Made by a program: the position numbers and the translations under genes. Shown here one piece after another: positions 10,000 to 21,040 of a stretch of DNA of 64,000 nt. Position 1 is the stretch's first letter; each line of letters starts with the position of its first letter. The stretch spans positions 11,905,865 through 11,969,864 of the forward strand of contig NC_091346.1 in assembly GCF_038502225.1 (NCBI RefSeq), in the 5' to 3' direction. The notes under the pieces were generated by a model, which did not search any database, was not told the DNA's origin, and saw only the letters and a list, made by a program, of their open reading frames with translations. Source of the stretch: Cherax quadricarinatus (lineage: Eukaryota; Arthropoda; Malacostraca; Decapoda; Parastacidae).

Positions 10000-11889
10000 T
10001 GTCAATGAAATTGCAAATATCGAACTTATGCTAAAGAAATCTTACAGGAGGCAAGAATCACAGGAAGAACTAGTCATACAGGAAACTGAAAAAAAAAAAT
10101 CTTCTCTTATGCCAAATCTAAGGGAAAAACAAATCCAGTATTGGGCCCCTGCTTAAGCGGGATGGGACATACACAGATGACAGCCAAGAAATGAGTGAGA
10201 TACTAAAGTCCCAGTATGACTCAGTGTTCAGCGAACCGCTGCCCAGACTAAGGGTCGACAATCCAAATGAATTCTTTATGAATGAAACCCAATAAATGAC
10301 ATGCCTATGCACTCTGACCCAGGCCCAGACTCATGGAACTCTGTGTTCATCAAGAATTCCAAGAATCCCCTATTGCGTGCCTTCAGCATTCTATGGAGAG
10401 GGAGCATGGACACAGGGGTCATCCCACACACACTAAAAACAACAGACATAGCCCCACTCCACAAAGGTGGCAGTAAAGCAGTTGCAAAAAACTACAGACC
10501 AATAGCACCAACAGCCCATATCATAAAAATCTTTGAGATGGTTCTAAGAAGCAAGATCACCAACTACCTAGATACCCATCAGTTGCACAACTCAGGGCAA
10601 CACTGGTTTAGAGCAGGTCGCTCCTGCCTGTCCCAGCTACTGGACCACAATGGCAAGGTTCTGGATGCTGTAGAGGATAAACAAAATACTACAGATGTAG
10701 TATACACAAACTTTGCAAAAGCCTTTGACAAGTTTGACATAAAATGCATGATAAAGGAATAACAGGAAAAGTTGGTAGATTGATCTATAACTTCCTGACA
10801 AATAGAACACAAAGAGTAATAGTAAACAAAGTCTCAGGCAGCCACGGTAAAAAGCTCTGTTCCAAAAGACAAAGTACTCACTCCCATTCTATTCCTCATC
10901 CTCATTTCTGACATAGACAGAGATATATGCCATAGCTCCATGTCTTTCTTTGCAGATGACACACGGATTACCATGGCAGTGATTTCCATCGAAAACACCA
11001 CAAGACTCCAAGTGGACATGAACCAAATCTTTGAATGAGCCACTCAAAACAATACCAAGTTCAACGAGGAGAAATTGCAACTACTCAGATATGGGAAACA
11101 AGGAAATTAAAAATGTATCAGGGGATACTACAAATTCTAACCATACAATAGAGTGAAAAAGTGATGTGAAGGCCCTGGGAGTGATAATGTCAGAGGAACT
11201 CGCCTTCAAAGACCACAACAATGTATCTACCTCATCTACTAGGAAAATGATAGGATGGATAATGAGAACCTTCAAAACTTGGGATGACAAGCTCATGATT
11301 CTCTTCAAATCACTTGTGCTCTCTAGGCACCTAAAGTCAGTACCTGACCAACCGGGCTGTGGTTCGTACGTCAGCTTCCGTGCGGCCAGCAGTAACAGCC
11401 TGGTTGATCAGACCCTGATCGACCATGAGGCCTGGTCTCAGACCGGGCCGTGGGGGCGTTGACCCCTGAAACCCTCTCCAGGTAAACTCCAGGTTGGAAT
11501 ACTGCTGTACACTAATGGCCCCCTTTAAGGCGACACTGCAGACCTGGAGAGTGTACAAAGAACTTTCACTGCACACATAAGCAAGATAAGGCACCTAAAT
11601 TACTGGTAATGGTTGAAGGTCCTTGATCTGTATTCCCTAGAATGAAGGCGAAAAAGATACATGATAATATACACTTGGAAGGTCCTGGAGGGATTGGTAC
11701 CAAACCTGCACACGAAAATCACTGCCTATGAAAGCAAAAGACTCGGTAGGAGATGCAACATTCCCCCAATGAAAAGCAGGGGCACCACAAGTACACTGAG
11801 AGACAACATAATAAGTATCCGGGGCCTAAGACTGTTCAACTGCCTCCCAGCATACATAAGGGGAATTACTAATAGACCTCTGGCTGTCT
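10000..11889 (+). pseudogene. LINE C reverse transcriptase, multiply broken
   Basis: The best frame, 10301-10762, reads DPGPDSWNSVFIK, APLHKGGSK, KNYRPIAPTAHI, FRAGRSCLSQLLDH and FAKAFDKFD, i.e. reverse transcriptase blocks 1-4. FFADDTRI follows near 10946 in another frame, and 11166-11325 gives the LGVIMSEELAFKDH thumb region. After the insert, 11661-11889 reads IYTWKVLEGLVP and RGLRLFNCLP, the typical CR1-like C-terminus. At least three frameshifts and several stops are present. The catalytic pair is in place, but the copy cannot make protein. Confidence 0.75.
11328..11493 (+). repeat. 3'-end fragment of LINE C inserted into LINE C
   Basis: It matches the tail of the same family at 18766-18933 (cacctaaagtcagtacctg to ccaggtaaactcc). 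It interrupts the host LINE between AGG triplets at 11325-11327 and 11491-11493. Removing it rejoins the LINE frame (VLS then RLEYCC). A 166-bp truncated retrocopy. Confidence 0.65.
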
Positions 11890-13869
11890 TTAACCCTTTC
11901 GGGGTTTCGGCCATACTAGTACGGCTTACGCGCCAGTGTTTTTGATGTACTAGTACGCATAAATTCTAGCGCCTTCAAATCTCGCGGGAAAAGGCTGGTA
12001 GGCCTAGATGTTAGAGAATGGGTGTGCATGGTCGGTGTGCGCGGTAGAAAAAAAATCTGGGACCCAGTGGCGCATTGTGAGAACGCAATTTTAGTAGACC
12101 TTGTTCACCATGCCTCGCGGTAAGAAGCTCCTCACTCCTCGGTGAATTGGGACACTTTTGTTCCCCAGTGACAGTTCTAATACAGATGGAAGTGCCAGTG
12201 AAGATGAGTTTCAAGGTTTTGGTGAGGCTGTGACCAAAACTAATGACCATAATATCGGTAATAGTGAGGAAAACCCAGACGACCCTCAGCCTTCCACCTC
12301 TGCTGCTGGGCCGTCTTGTTCACATTCAGTTGTACCAGAATCAAAGAGGAAACTCCTATTTTCCCAAATCCCGCACTCAGATGTGAGCATTGGTGATGAT
12401 AGTGATAGTGAACTACAAGCACTTGAAACCAGTTCCTGTAGTGATAGCGAAGTGGAATAATCTCCAGTGAAGCGTCAGTATATACGACGATATATGCGCT
12501 CTGGTAGTGTGCCACATGCTATTCCAAGGGGAAGGAGTACATCTCGGAGTACATCCCGTGGCTGTACAACAGGAACAGACAGTGAAAATGATTATGATAG
12601 TGTTGCAATTGGGATGGAAAATGTGCATGGTGGTGGTAGTGGTGGTGCCGGCCGTGAGGCACCAGCAGTGGGCCATGCTGCCACCCATGCTGCTGCCACC
12701 CACGCCGCTGCCTCAGCTGGTCTACAACAAAGGCCACCATCCCCCACCCACCACACCAGCCTCCACAACCACAACCACCTGTCAATGTCCAGTACCCACC
12801 AGCAGACCGCACCTGGGATTGGCAGGAAGCTGTCAATTTTGTTCCAAATCCCCAACAGTTTGAAGAAAGCCAAAGTGGAATATGGCCATGTTGTACATTG
12901 GGGAACAATGCCACTGAACTGGAATGTTTTGAGTTATTCTTTGATGAACCCCTGATGGAAATTATTGTCAGTGAAAGCAACAGATACTACGAGTACACCA
13001 TGGCAAACACATTACTTTCACCAAAATCACGTCTACACAAGTGGAAGGAGACAACTGTGGCTGAGATGTATCTTTTCTTTGCCACAATAATGCTTATGCC
13101 ACATGTGTATAAGCACAGAGTGAAATCATACTGGTCAACAGACTGCCTGATTGCAACCCCAGGTTTCAGTGATATAATGCCAGTGAATGGATTTGTGCCA
13201 CAGTTACGTATGCTTCACTTCTCAGACAAAACGAGGCCTGACAGAAACGACAGGTTATATAAGATTAGGAATGTGTTTGTGTATCTGAAAGAGAAATTCA
13301 ATATGTATTTTTATCCCTTCAGGAAGCTTGTAATTGACGAGTCTTTGATTCTGTTCAAAGGAAGACTCTCTTTCAAGCAGTACTTAAAGTTGTTTGTGCT
13401 TTGTGATTGTTACAGTGGTCTGGTATTGGATATTATTGTGTACACTGGAAGTTATACATTGCAAAATACCAGGAAGTTATTGGGCATCTCTAGTGATGTG
13501 GTTAGAACAATGATAGAACCATACCTTGGTAAGGGGCATATACACCTACCATCCGACTTACGACCAAGCTTGGTTCCGACCAACCGGTCGTAAGTCGAAA
13601 TGGACGTAAGTCGAACCTTTGAAAATTGCCGACATATTGGCTAGGGCATAATGTCAAAACTTTCCTATATAAACTACCGACATAATACTGTAATGTAATG
13701 TACAATCATTATTTCATTCTTTTTACCATAATTTACTTCTATTGTTGTATTTTAATTATTTATGTACTGTATATAATGTATATATGGTAGTGATATGTAT
13801 TGTAAATTTTACATCGCATACAGTATACCCTAAGTAAAGAGAAACAACTCTGGAACATGTGTAATACAT

Positions 13870-13960
13870 ATCCCGCTGGCTGGCTGGGTGGCCGGGTCTG
13901 TGGTTGGCCGGGTGGGTGGCTGGATGGGTGGGTGGTTGGATGGGTGGGTAGTTGGCTGAC
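13870..13960. repeat. G-rich low-complexity tract (GGGT/GGCTG)n
   Basis: Degenerate repeats of ggctg, gggtgg and ggatg inside the Tigger-like element. The strand asymmetry and clustered GG/GGG runs make it a possible G-quadruplex former. Confidence 0.6.
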
Positions 13961-14113
13961 CGAATGTGGCTGTCTCTTTGTATCTCTCTCTCACTGGTAC
14001 ACGTAAGTCAAGTTATCATACATATTATAAATTACCTAGGATAACCCAAAAAATCCAGACAAAGTGCTATACAGTGGATCTGTGCTCCAGTGCCCTAAAT
14101 TAATAATAATATT

Positions 14114-16621
14114 ATAGAGGGGCCACAGATATATCAGATCACTTTCTAGTTGTAGCTACACTGAGAGTAAAAGGTAGATGGGATACAAGGAGAATAGAAG
14201 CATCAGGGAAGAGAGAGGTGAAGGTTTATAAACTAAAAGAGGAGGCAGTTAGGGTAAGATATAAACAGCTATTGGAGGATAGATGGGCTAATGAGAGCAT
14301 AGGCAATGGGGTCGAAGAGGTATGGGGTAGGTTTAAAAATGAAGTGTTACAGTGTTCAGCAGAAGTTTGTGGTTACAGGAAAGTGGGTGCGGGAGGGAAG
14401 AGGAGCGATTGGTGGAATGATGATGTGAAGAGAGTAGTAAGGGAGAAAAAGTTAGCATATGAGAAGTTTTTACAAAGTAGAAGTGACGAAAGGAGGGAAG
14501 AGTATATGGAGAAAAAGAGAGAGGTTAAGAGAGTGGTGAAGCAATGTAAAAAGAGAGCAAATGAGAGAGTGGGTGAGATGTTATCAACAAATTTTGTTGA
14601 AAATAAGAAAAAGTTCTGGAGTGAGATTAACAAGTTAAGAAAGCCTAGAGAACAAATGGATTTGTCAGTTAAAAATAGGAGAGGAGAGTTATTAAATGGA
14701 GAGTTAGAGGTATTGGGAAGATGGAGGGAATATTTTGAGGAATTGTTAAATGTTGATGAAGATAGGGAAGCTGTGATTTCGTGTATAGGGCAAGGAGGAA
14801 CAACATCTTGTAGGAGTGAGGAAGAGCCAGTTGTGAGTGTGGGGGAAGTTCGTGAGGCAGTAGGTAAAATGAAAGGGGGTAAGGCAGCCGGGATTGATGG
14901 GATAAAGATAGAAATGTTAAAAGCAGGTGGGGATATAATTTTGGAGTGGTTGGTGCAATTATTTAATAAATGTATGGAAGAGGGTAAGGTACCTAGGGAT
15001 TGGCAGAGAGCATGCATAGTTCCTTTGTATAAAGGCAAAGGGGATAAAAGAGAGTGCAAAAATTATAGGGGGATAAGTCTGTTGAGTATACCTGGCAAAG
15101 TGTATGGTAGAGTTATTATTGAAAGAATTAAGAGTAAGACAGAGAATAGGATAGCAGATGAACAAGGAGGCTTTAGGAAACGTAGGGGGTGTGTGGACCA
15201 GGTGTTTACAGTGAAACATATAAGTGAACAGTATTTAGATAAGGCTAAAGAGGTCTTTTTGGCATTTATGGATTTGGAAAAGGCATATGACAGGGTGGAT
15301 AGGGGGGTAATGTGGCAGATGTTGCAGGTGTATGGTGTAGGAGGTAGGTTACTGAAAGCAGTGAAGAGTTTTTACGAGGATAGTGAGGCTCAAGTTAGAG
15401 TATGTAGGAAAGAGGGAAATTATTTCCCAGTAAAAGTAGGCCTTAGACAAGGATGTGTGATGTCACCGTGGTTGTTTAATATATTCATAGATGGGGTTGT
15501 AAGAGAAGTAAATGCGAGGGTCTTGGCAAGAGGCGTGGAGTTAAAAGATAAAGAATCACACATAAAGTGGGAGTTGTCACAGTTGCTCTTTGCTGATGAC
15601 ACTGTGCTCTTGGGAGATTCTGAAGAGAAGTTGCAGAGATTGGTGGATGAATTTGGTAGGGTGTGCAAGAGAAGAAAATTGAAAGTGAATACAGGAAAGA
15701 GTAAGGTTATGAGGATAACAAAAAGATTAGGTGATGAAAGATTGGATATCAGATTGGAGGGAGAGAGTATGGAGGAGGTGAATGTATTCAGATATTTGGG
15801 AGTGGACGTGTCAGTGGATGGGTCTATGAAAGATGAGGTGAATCATAGAATTGATGAGGGGAAAAGGGTGAGTGGTGCACTTAGGAGTCTGTGGAGACAA
15901 AGAACTTTGTCCTTGGAGGCAAAGAGGGGAATGTATGAGAGTATAGTTTTACCAACGCTCTTATATGGGTGTGAAGCATGGGTGATGAATGTTGCAGCGA
16001 GGAGAAGGCTGGAGGCAGTGGAGATGCCATGTCTGAGAGCAATGTGTGGTGTGAATATAATGCAGAGAATTCGTAGTTTGGAAGTTAGGAGGAGGTGCGG
16101 GATTACCAAAACTGTTGTCCAGAGGGCTGAGGAAGGGTTGTTGAGGTGGTTCGGACATGTGGAGAGAATGGAGCGAAACAGAATAACTTCAAGAGTGTAT
16201 CAGTCTGTAGTGGAAGGAAGGCGGGGTAGGGGTCGGCCAAGGAAAGGTTGGAGGGAGGGGGTAAAGGAGGTTTTGTGTGCGAGGGGCTTGGACTTCCAGC
16301 AGGCATGCGTGAGCGTGTTTGATAGGAGTGAATGGAGACAAATGGTTTTTAATACTTGACGTGCTGTTGGAGTGTGAGCAAAGTAACATTTATGAAGGGG
16401 TTCAGGGAAACCGGCAGGCCGGACTTGAGTCCTGGAGATGGGAAGTACAGTGCCTGCACTCTGAAGGAGGGGTGTTAATGTTGCAGTTTAAAACTGTAGT
16501 GTAAAGCACCCTTCTGCCAAGACAGTGATGGAGTGAATGATGGTGAAAGTTTTTCTTTTTCGGGCCACCCTGCCTTGGTGGGAATCGGCCAGTGTGATAA
16601 TAAAAAAAAAAAAAAAAAAAA
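14114..16621 (+). mobile_element. LINE A copy 2, 5'-truncated, nested in Tigger
   Basis: It aligns with the full-length copy from about 47601 to 50102. The 3' end reads ccttggtgggaatcggcc, then gtgataat and a poly-A run to 16621. It is truncated inside the endonuclease domain. Divergence from copy 4 is a few per cent or less by eye, so it is a recent insertion. Confidence 0.9.
14116..16359 (+). CDS. LINE A reverse transcriptase, 5'-partial open frame
   Basis: An uninterrupted frame of about 747 codons that enters from the truncation point in the endonuclease C-terminus (RGATDISDHFLVV, the conserved SDH motif). It has no native start; any methionine used would be internal. A basic linker follows, then reverse transcriptase: LYKGKGDKRECKNYRGISLL, FMDLEKAYDRVDR, LRQGCVMSPWLFNIFIDG, LLFADDTVLLGD. 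The thumb and C-terminal GRRGRGRPRKGWREGVKEVL tail lead to FDRSEWRQMVFNT. Catalytic aspartates are intact. Compared with copy 4, the QGGFRKRRGC segment has Arg for Gly. Promoterless and truncated, it is probably silent. Confidence 0.8.
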   Translation, partial: RGATDISDHFLVVATLRVKGRWDTRRIEASGKREVKVYKLKEEAVRVRYKQLLEDRWANESIGNGVEEVWGRFKNEVLQCSAEVCGYRKVGAGGKRSDWWNDDVKRVVREKKLAYEKFLQSRSDERREEYMEKKREVKRVVKQCKKRANERVGEMLSTNFVENKKKFWSEINKLRKPREQMDLSVKNRRGELLNGELEVLGRWREYFEELLNVDEDREAVISCIGQGGTTSCRSEEEPVVSVGEVREAVGKMKGGKAAGIDGIKIEMLKAGGDIILEWLVQLFNKCMEEGKVPRDWQRACIVPLYKGKGDKRECKNYRGISLLSIPGKVYGRVIIERIKSKTENRIADEQGGFRKRRGCVDQVFTVKHISEQYLDKAKEVFLAFMDLEKAYDRVDRGVMWQMLQVYGVGGRLLKAVKSFYEDSEAQVRVCRKEGNYFPVKVGLRQGCVMSPWLFNIFIDGVVREVNARVLARGVELKDKESHIKWELSQLLFADDTVLLGDSEEKLQRLVDEFGRVCKRRKLKVNTGKSKVMRITKRLGDERLDIRLEGESMEEVNVFRYLGVDVSVDGSMKDEVNHRIDEGKRVSGALRSLWRQRTLSLEAKRGMYESIVLPTLLYGCEAWVMNVAARRRLEAVEMPCLRAMCGVNIMQRIRSLEVRRRCGITKTVVQRAEEGLLRWFGHVERMERNRITSRVYQSVVEGRRGRGRPRKGWREGVKEVLCARGLDFQQACVSVFDRSEWRQMVFNT

Positions 16622-17074
16622 TTGTTATTATTACAATAATACATATGTACTAATATTAATATTATTATTATTATTATTAAGCTATAATAAGTAATGAGTG
16701 GACACGATTATATCATAAAATATCTGTATTTTAATGTAGAGTGAGAGGTGAGTAAACAAGATTAAATGAATAAATGAGAGAGAGAATGAGAATGTAGAAT
16801 GTTCACGAGTTATGTAAACAAACGTTGTTGTTGTTACCAGCCCGGACACGAATGATTCCTGTTCACTGTCAAGCCGACCAGAAAAACATCTCGTATTTGT
16901 TAATTTATATGTTATGTAGCATGTTTATTATATAATTTTGAAAAAAAAAAATCACAGATGGATTAAGCAAAATGTCTATATTAACGTTTTATACACATTT
17001 AATGTGCCTCAGTGATTATTATTGTTATTATCATTATTAATATGGCATCTTCAAGACCAAGTACACTCTTAATG

Positions 17075-17190
17075 AGTGGCTCTGAGACAGACAAGCAGAC
17101 AAAGACAGACACACAGATAGACAGACAGACACACTAGTAGCCAGACAGATAAACAGACACACAGATATACAGGCAGACAGATACAGACAG
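17075..17190. repeat. GACA-rich microsatellite
   Basis: Imperfect (GACA)n/(CAGA)n run within the Tigger-like element, between R2 and the vestigial transposase start. Confidence 0.75.
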
Positions 17191-18933
17191 GTTTATGTGC
17201 AACAGTAAAAAATAGAGAGTTCGACAGTAAGAGCCTTTCTTGCCACAATCTCCAGTGCAAGATTCAGACTTCATCTTAGGGGCCATTGTGAAATTTACTG
17301 TCCAGTTAGTACAGTTAATACAGTATGATGCTGCTGATAGGGCAGGGTTACTCAAACTGATGCTGCCTGCATGACACATTGCCACCGCGAGCATTGTCAA
17401 ATATTGTACAGCGGTGTGCATCAACCGGCCCAGCCCAGCTGCCAGATACACGGTCGTAAGTCGAGTGGACGTATGTCGAGCAGGCCGTAAGTCGGATGGT
17501 AGGTGTATTATATACTGATAACTGGTACATAAGCCCCTCACTCAGTGATTTTTTGCGAGCGAACATGACAGACGTGTGTGGCACAGTGCCTGCAAATCGT
17601 AAGCATATGCCCAGGTTTGACACTGGCACTCGTAGAGATGAGGTGCAGGCGTTTGCTGCCAGTGACATCATGGCATTTCGGTGGCATGACAAATGAGATG
17701 TCACACTGTTGTCATCAGTTCACCCTAATGAAATGGCAGACACTGGCAGGCAGCATAGGGAAAGCAATGAACCCATTCTAAAACCTACAGCTCTGATTGA
17801 TTACACCCTCAATATGCACTCAGTGGACAAATGTGACATGCAGATTGGGTTTGCTGATTGTGTTCGTAAGAGTTGTAAGTGGTACATAAAACTCTTTTTC
17901 TGGACATTTCCATTCTCACTGCTTGTAATATGTATAAGATGAGGACCAGAAACAAACCATCATATGACAAATTCCGTTTGTCTGTCATCAGACAAATATT
18001 ATTCAAGTACCAAGGAACAACACCTGCAATAGACTGCCCACTAAATTATCAACAACTACCTTCTCGTCTGAAGCATGGTGATCATTTCCTAGTAAAACTG
18101 CCTGCTACTGCTTTCAAGAAAAAGGCTCAGAAGAGGTGTTACGTCTGTGCACATACAAAAAAAATGCCCACAACAACACAGACACTCGTTTTATGTGTGA
18201 GGAGTGTAAAACACCACTGTGCATGACACCATGTTTCAAAGACTTCCACAGGCTGCAGAACTTCTAGAAACATTCCCTGTGACTGTATATGTGTATATAA
18301 AATATAGAAAAATAGTAATAAAGAACATTTCATATCAATTGTGTGAAAACAACAATTATAAACAATATAAGGACAACAGTGTTTGTGGAGTTATTGTGTA
18401 GTAAATAAAGAGAAAAAACTTATAAAATATTGCTAATATTGGTCTCACGGGCCATAAAAGTAACTTGGAAAAAAAAAATTAAAAAATAATAGAAAATAGT
18501 ATCTAAAACCAAAAACAAATAATACCGGGTGACGGCAGTTGGCGATGATACCATACGTGAGACATTTTCTGTCAACTTCACGCCTCCATATCTCGGTAAG
18601 TATTGATGGTAAACATTTTTTGTTTAGCCTATAATGTTTAGAAAAAAAAAAAAAATTCATAAGAAAAAATATTTTTTTTTTTTTCAAATTTGGGCGACCC
18701 TGAGAACAAGTCTCTGAGAGGACCTGCCGACCCTCAAAAGGTTAAGAAGGCACTGGACAGGCATCTAAAGTCAGTACCTGATCACCGGGCTGTGGTTCGT
18801 ATGTCAGCTTGCGTGTGACCAGCAGTAACAGCCTGGTTGATCAGACCCTGATCCACCATGAGGCCTGGTCTCAGACCGAGCCGCGGGGGCGCTGACCCCT
18901 GAAACCCTCTCCAGGTAAACTCCAGGTAATATA

Positions 18934-19014
18934 AAGAGCCCCAGGATCTAGAATTTACTGCCTAAACCAATAAAAGGACTCCTGTCTGCCAATCAATTTA
19001 GAACTATAATTAAA
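18934..19014. other. Unassigned linker
   Basis: Short AT-rich stretch between the LINE C tail and the tRNA-like SINE. Nothing recognised. Confidence 0.3.
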
Positions 19015-19017
19015 GTC

Positions 19018-19312
19018 ATGGTGCCACGTGGCCTGGTGGCAAAAGCTCTTGCATTACACGGTGAGGGTACGGGTTCGATTCCCGGCGAAGGGGTGGAAAC
19101 ATCGGACGTGTTTCTTTACACTGGTATTCTGTGTTCCCCATCAGTAAAATGGGTGCTTGGGTGTTAGTCGAATGGTGTAGGTCAAATCCTGAGACAAAAC
19201 TAACCTAATTCGCCTGAAATACTCTACATAACAAAGGACTTTCTATATAGTAGTATGTCACTGATGTCAGCTAGGCCTGTATACCTTGTACATGTAGTAA
19301 ATAAAGATATAT
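19018..19312 (+). repeat. tRNA-derived SINE
   Basis: The head (about 19025-19092) has an A-box-like tggcctggtggc and a B box ggttcgattcc at the tRNA-like spacing, i.e. an internal RNA polymerase III promoter. It continues into a non-tRNA body (ggtgttagtcgaatggtg) and a tail gtatacct..aataaagatat, which probably borrows a LINE 3' end. It is not a functional tRNA: the acceptor stem does not pair and the 3' half runs on. Confidence 0.75.
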
Positions 19313-19314
19313 TA

Positions 19315-19516
19315 CAGTGGTACCTTGAGTTATGAACTTAATTCGTTCCAGAAGGCTGTTGGAGTGCCAATACCAAACGAATCTGTTCCCATAAAGAATA
19401 ATGAAAATTAGATTAAACCATTTCAGACCTCCAAAAATATACTTACAAAAGCACTTACAAAAATACACTTACATGACTGTTCGAGTGGGAGCTGTTTGAA
19501 ACTCTAGGCACCACTG
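19315..19516. mobile_element. Small Tigger-type MITE (202 bp)
   Basis: Termini CAGTGGTACCTTGAGTT and inverted AACTCTAGGCACCACTG-like right end, flanked by TA. No coding sequence. It sits directly at the tail of the SINE. Confidence 0.7.
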
Positions 19517-19518
19517 TA

Positions 19519-19773
19519 TTATTACAAATCACCTTATCTCCCAAATGTAATTACACCAACATTGTGCTATACCATACAAAACCATCTTGTCCAACTACTT
19601 CTGTTACTTCACCATTTCTTTCCTAGCCTGAAATTACAGAACCAGTTAAACTACTCATGAAACACTAATTAACTTAAGATCACTAAATCAGTTTAAAGTA
19701 TTAATACTCTCTTAAAATTGTACTATTGTAATTGCACTGTTTGCTACATCTCTACTACAAATGTTTCTAATTA
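19519..19773. other. No recognisable feature
   Basis: AT-rich sequence with no coding frame. The wording resembles LINE 3' UTRs elsewhere in the window, but I cannot align it securely. Confidence 0.3.
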
Positions 19774-19975
19774 CAGTGGACCCCGGTTTACGATCAGCTC
19801 CCAATGCGACCAATTATGTAAGTGTATTTATGTAAGTGCGTTTGTATGTGTATGTTTGGGGGTCTGAAATGGACTAATCTAATTCACAATATTCCTTATG
19901 GGAACAAATTCGGTCAGTACTGGCACCTGAACATACTTCTGGAATGAAATAATATCGTAAACCGGGGGTCCACTG
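19774..19975. mobile_element. Small Tigger-type MITE (202 bp), second family
   Basis: Terminal inverted repeats CAGTGGACCCCGGTTTACGA and tcgtaaaccgggggtccactg are flanked by TA at 19772-19773 and 19976-19977. No coding sequence. Confidence 0.85.
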
Positions 19976-20184
19976 TATAATTTTTTTACTAGCTTTTTTT
20001 GTAATATTACACAACTGAAATTCATCACTCCATAACCCATGTCTAGTTTTAAGTAGTCTGCATTAAGATTAGTCTGCCAGAAATGCTCATGCATGATAGT
20101 GGCATTCTTTGTGCTTAACAATATTTTATTACATGTAAATTACACAAAGAAATAAAAATTTTGATTCTGATTTTATTGTACATA

Positions 20185-20922
20185 TGTTATGCAGGGTTCT
20201 GCATGACATCGTAATGTACATATAGTGGAGAAGTGTGCCATAATAGTATGAATATTATAGTTGTAAAGAATAATTTTATAATTGATAATGTGCATTTGGG
20301 GGTACTGTAAAGTACTCTAACTGTAATTATAAAGAAATTGTGTTAATGATTTATTTTCCAAGGATGTTTTGGTACGCGGAGTAAGCGTGGGGAGGGGGTC
20401 ACGTGATGTTAGCATGGTGTGTAGAGGCTGGCGTCGGAGATGCTGTGTATTTAAGTTAAGTTTGTAGTTGTACACTCATTTTGTTTATCCAACTCAAGCC
20501 ATAGGCTTTCATATGGCTTACCTGTATGGTCACCCAGGCTCTGACATGGTCAGGGTGCTGTGGGATGAATGATGAAGTAAGAAATGAGGTTTGTAGTGTA
20601 ATGACGGCCTGACGCTGACGGAAGCCTAGTGTTATGGTGGCTGAACCTCCAGCCAGCTGTGTGTACCCTCATTTGGGCGTTTAGAATTAAGGTTTTTCTG
20701 TTATGTTATGTTATGGTGATTAAATAGATATATTTTCCTAATTGGGATTTTTGCCTAACCCTCTGTTAACCAACCCCTTGAAGTAACACATACTGGTTTA
20801 GTGCTTTCTGTTTTGACTGGGATAGCCCTGGGTGGACGGTTTGGGTTTGAGATGTGTGTAACTTTTACCTTTGCCCTTAGACCAGGCTCAAGCCCCCAGC
20901 TATCCCACATTTCTGCATAACA
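20185..20922 (+). repeat. 5' LTR (738 bp)
   Basis: It starts TGTTATGCAGGG and ends TCTGCATAACA, with inverted tips. It would carry the promoter and polyadenylation signal of the element. Matched to 26444-27184. Confidence 0.9.
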
Positions 20923-20940
20923 TGGGGGCCTGTATATGGG
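20923..20940 (+). promoter_or_regulatory. Primer-binding site
   Basis: TGGGGGCCTG begins exactly after the LTR. The same TGGGGGCCTG starts the corresponding site of the second element (62275), where the following bases (tccggga) resemble a tRNA-Pro-type site. Here the 3' half (tatatggg) is diverged. Confidence 0.6.
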
Positions 20941-21040
20941 AGAATTATCAAATTTTTGTGGTAATTCAAGTTTGCAACTTGGAAAGTCAATAATCATTCT
21001 TTACTGGGTTGGTCAGAGGAAGCATTCACTATAACACTCC

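Larger units (their letters stand above)
13543..17505 (-). mobile_element. Tigger/pogo-like element with LINE A insert
   Basis: Termini CACCTACCATCCGACTTACG and its inverted repeat are flanked by TA at 13541-13542 and 17506-17507, the pogo/Tc1-type target. Without the LINE the element is about 1.45 kb. On the minus strand at 17286-17230 an ATG begins MAPKMKSESCTGDCGKKG, like the N-terminus of Tigger transposases, but the rest of the gene is deleted. A GGGT/GGCTG low-complexity tract (13870-13960), an R2 copy (16895-17010) and a GACA-rich tract (17080-17190) lie inside. Confidence 0.8.
12110..18267 (+). pseudogene. piggyBac transposase (PGBD4-like), disrupted
   Basis: It would excise and insert DNA at TTAA through a DDD catalytic core. 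From ATG 12110 the frame reads MPRGKKLLTPR, hits TGA at 12143 and TAA at 12458, and shifts frame in a Gly/Ala/His-rich linker near 12640-12900. The core then runs 12898-13540: CTLGNNATELECF region, WSTDCL, RKLVIDESLILFKGR (first Asp). It is cut by the Tigger-like insert and resumes at 17508 with YTDNWYISPSL (second Asp). Next comes DYTLNMHSVDKCD (third Asp, after a frameshift near 17697). The Cys-rich C-terminal finger (CYVC, CEEC, CMTPC) is reached only after a slip in an A-run near 18160, ending at TAG 18265-18267. All three catalytic Asp are still encoded. Confidence 0.85.
11894..18741 (+). mobile_element. piggyBac element with Tigger and LINE inserts
   Basis: It is flanked by TTAA at 11890-11893 and 18742-18745. 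The left terminus is CCCTTTCGGGGTTTCGG and the right is an imperfect inverted partner, GACCCTCAAAAGG. Subterminal actagtac motifs repeat near 11916 and 11949. Without the Tigger-like insert (13543-17505) the element is about 2.9 kb, a usual autonomous piggyBac size, and it still has a recognisable transposase gene. Confidence 0.85.
10000..18933 (+). mobile_element. LINE C: CR1-like LINE split by nested insertions
   Basis: LINE C sequence is at 10000-11327, 11494-11889 and 18746-18933. The gaps hold a self-type 3'-end insert and a piggyBac nest. The 5' part lacks an endonuclease. The 3' part ends in the ccaggtaaactccagg tail common to such elements. The piggyBac sits on TTAA in the LINE (11890-11893, duplicated at 18742-18745), and LINE coding sense resumes beyond it (KALDRHLKSV). 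Confidence 0.7.

Noticed and set aside
12519..12980. His/Ala-rich and antisense frames in the piggyBac N-terminal linker
   Set aside because: Low-complexity repeats (CAC/GCC) of the transposase linker read out of frame.
14373..15059. Minus-strand frames of 228 codons in LINE A copies (also 47862-48548)
   Set aside because: Antisense shadows of the reverse transcriptase; they recur in every copy because the sense strand is conserved.
19025..19092. A real tRNA gene
   Set aside because: A and B boxes are present but the cloverleaf is incomplete and the unit continues as a SINE with a LINE-like tail.
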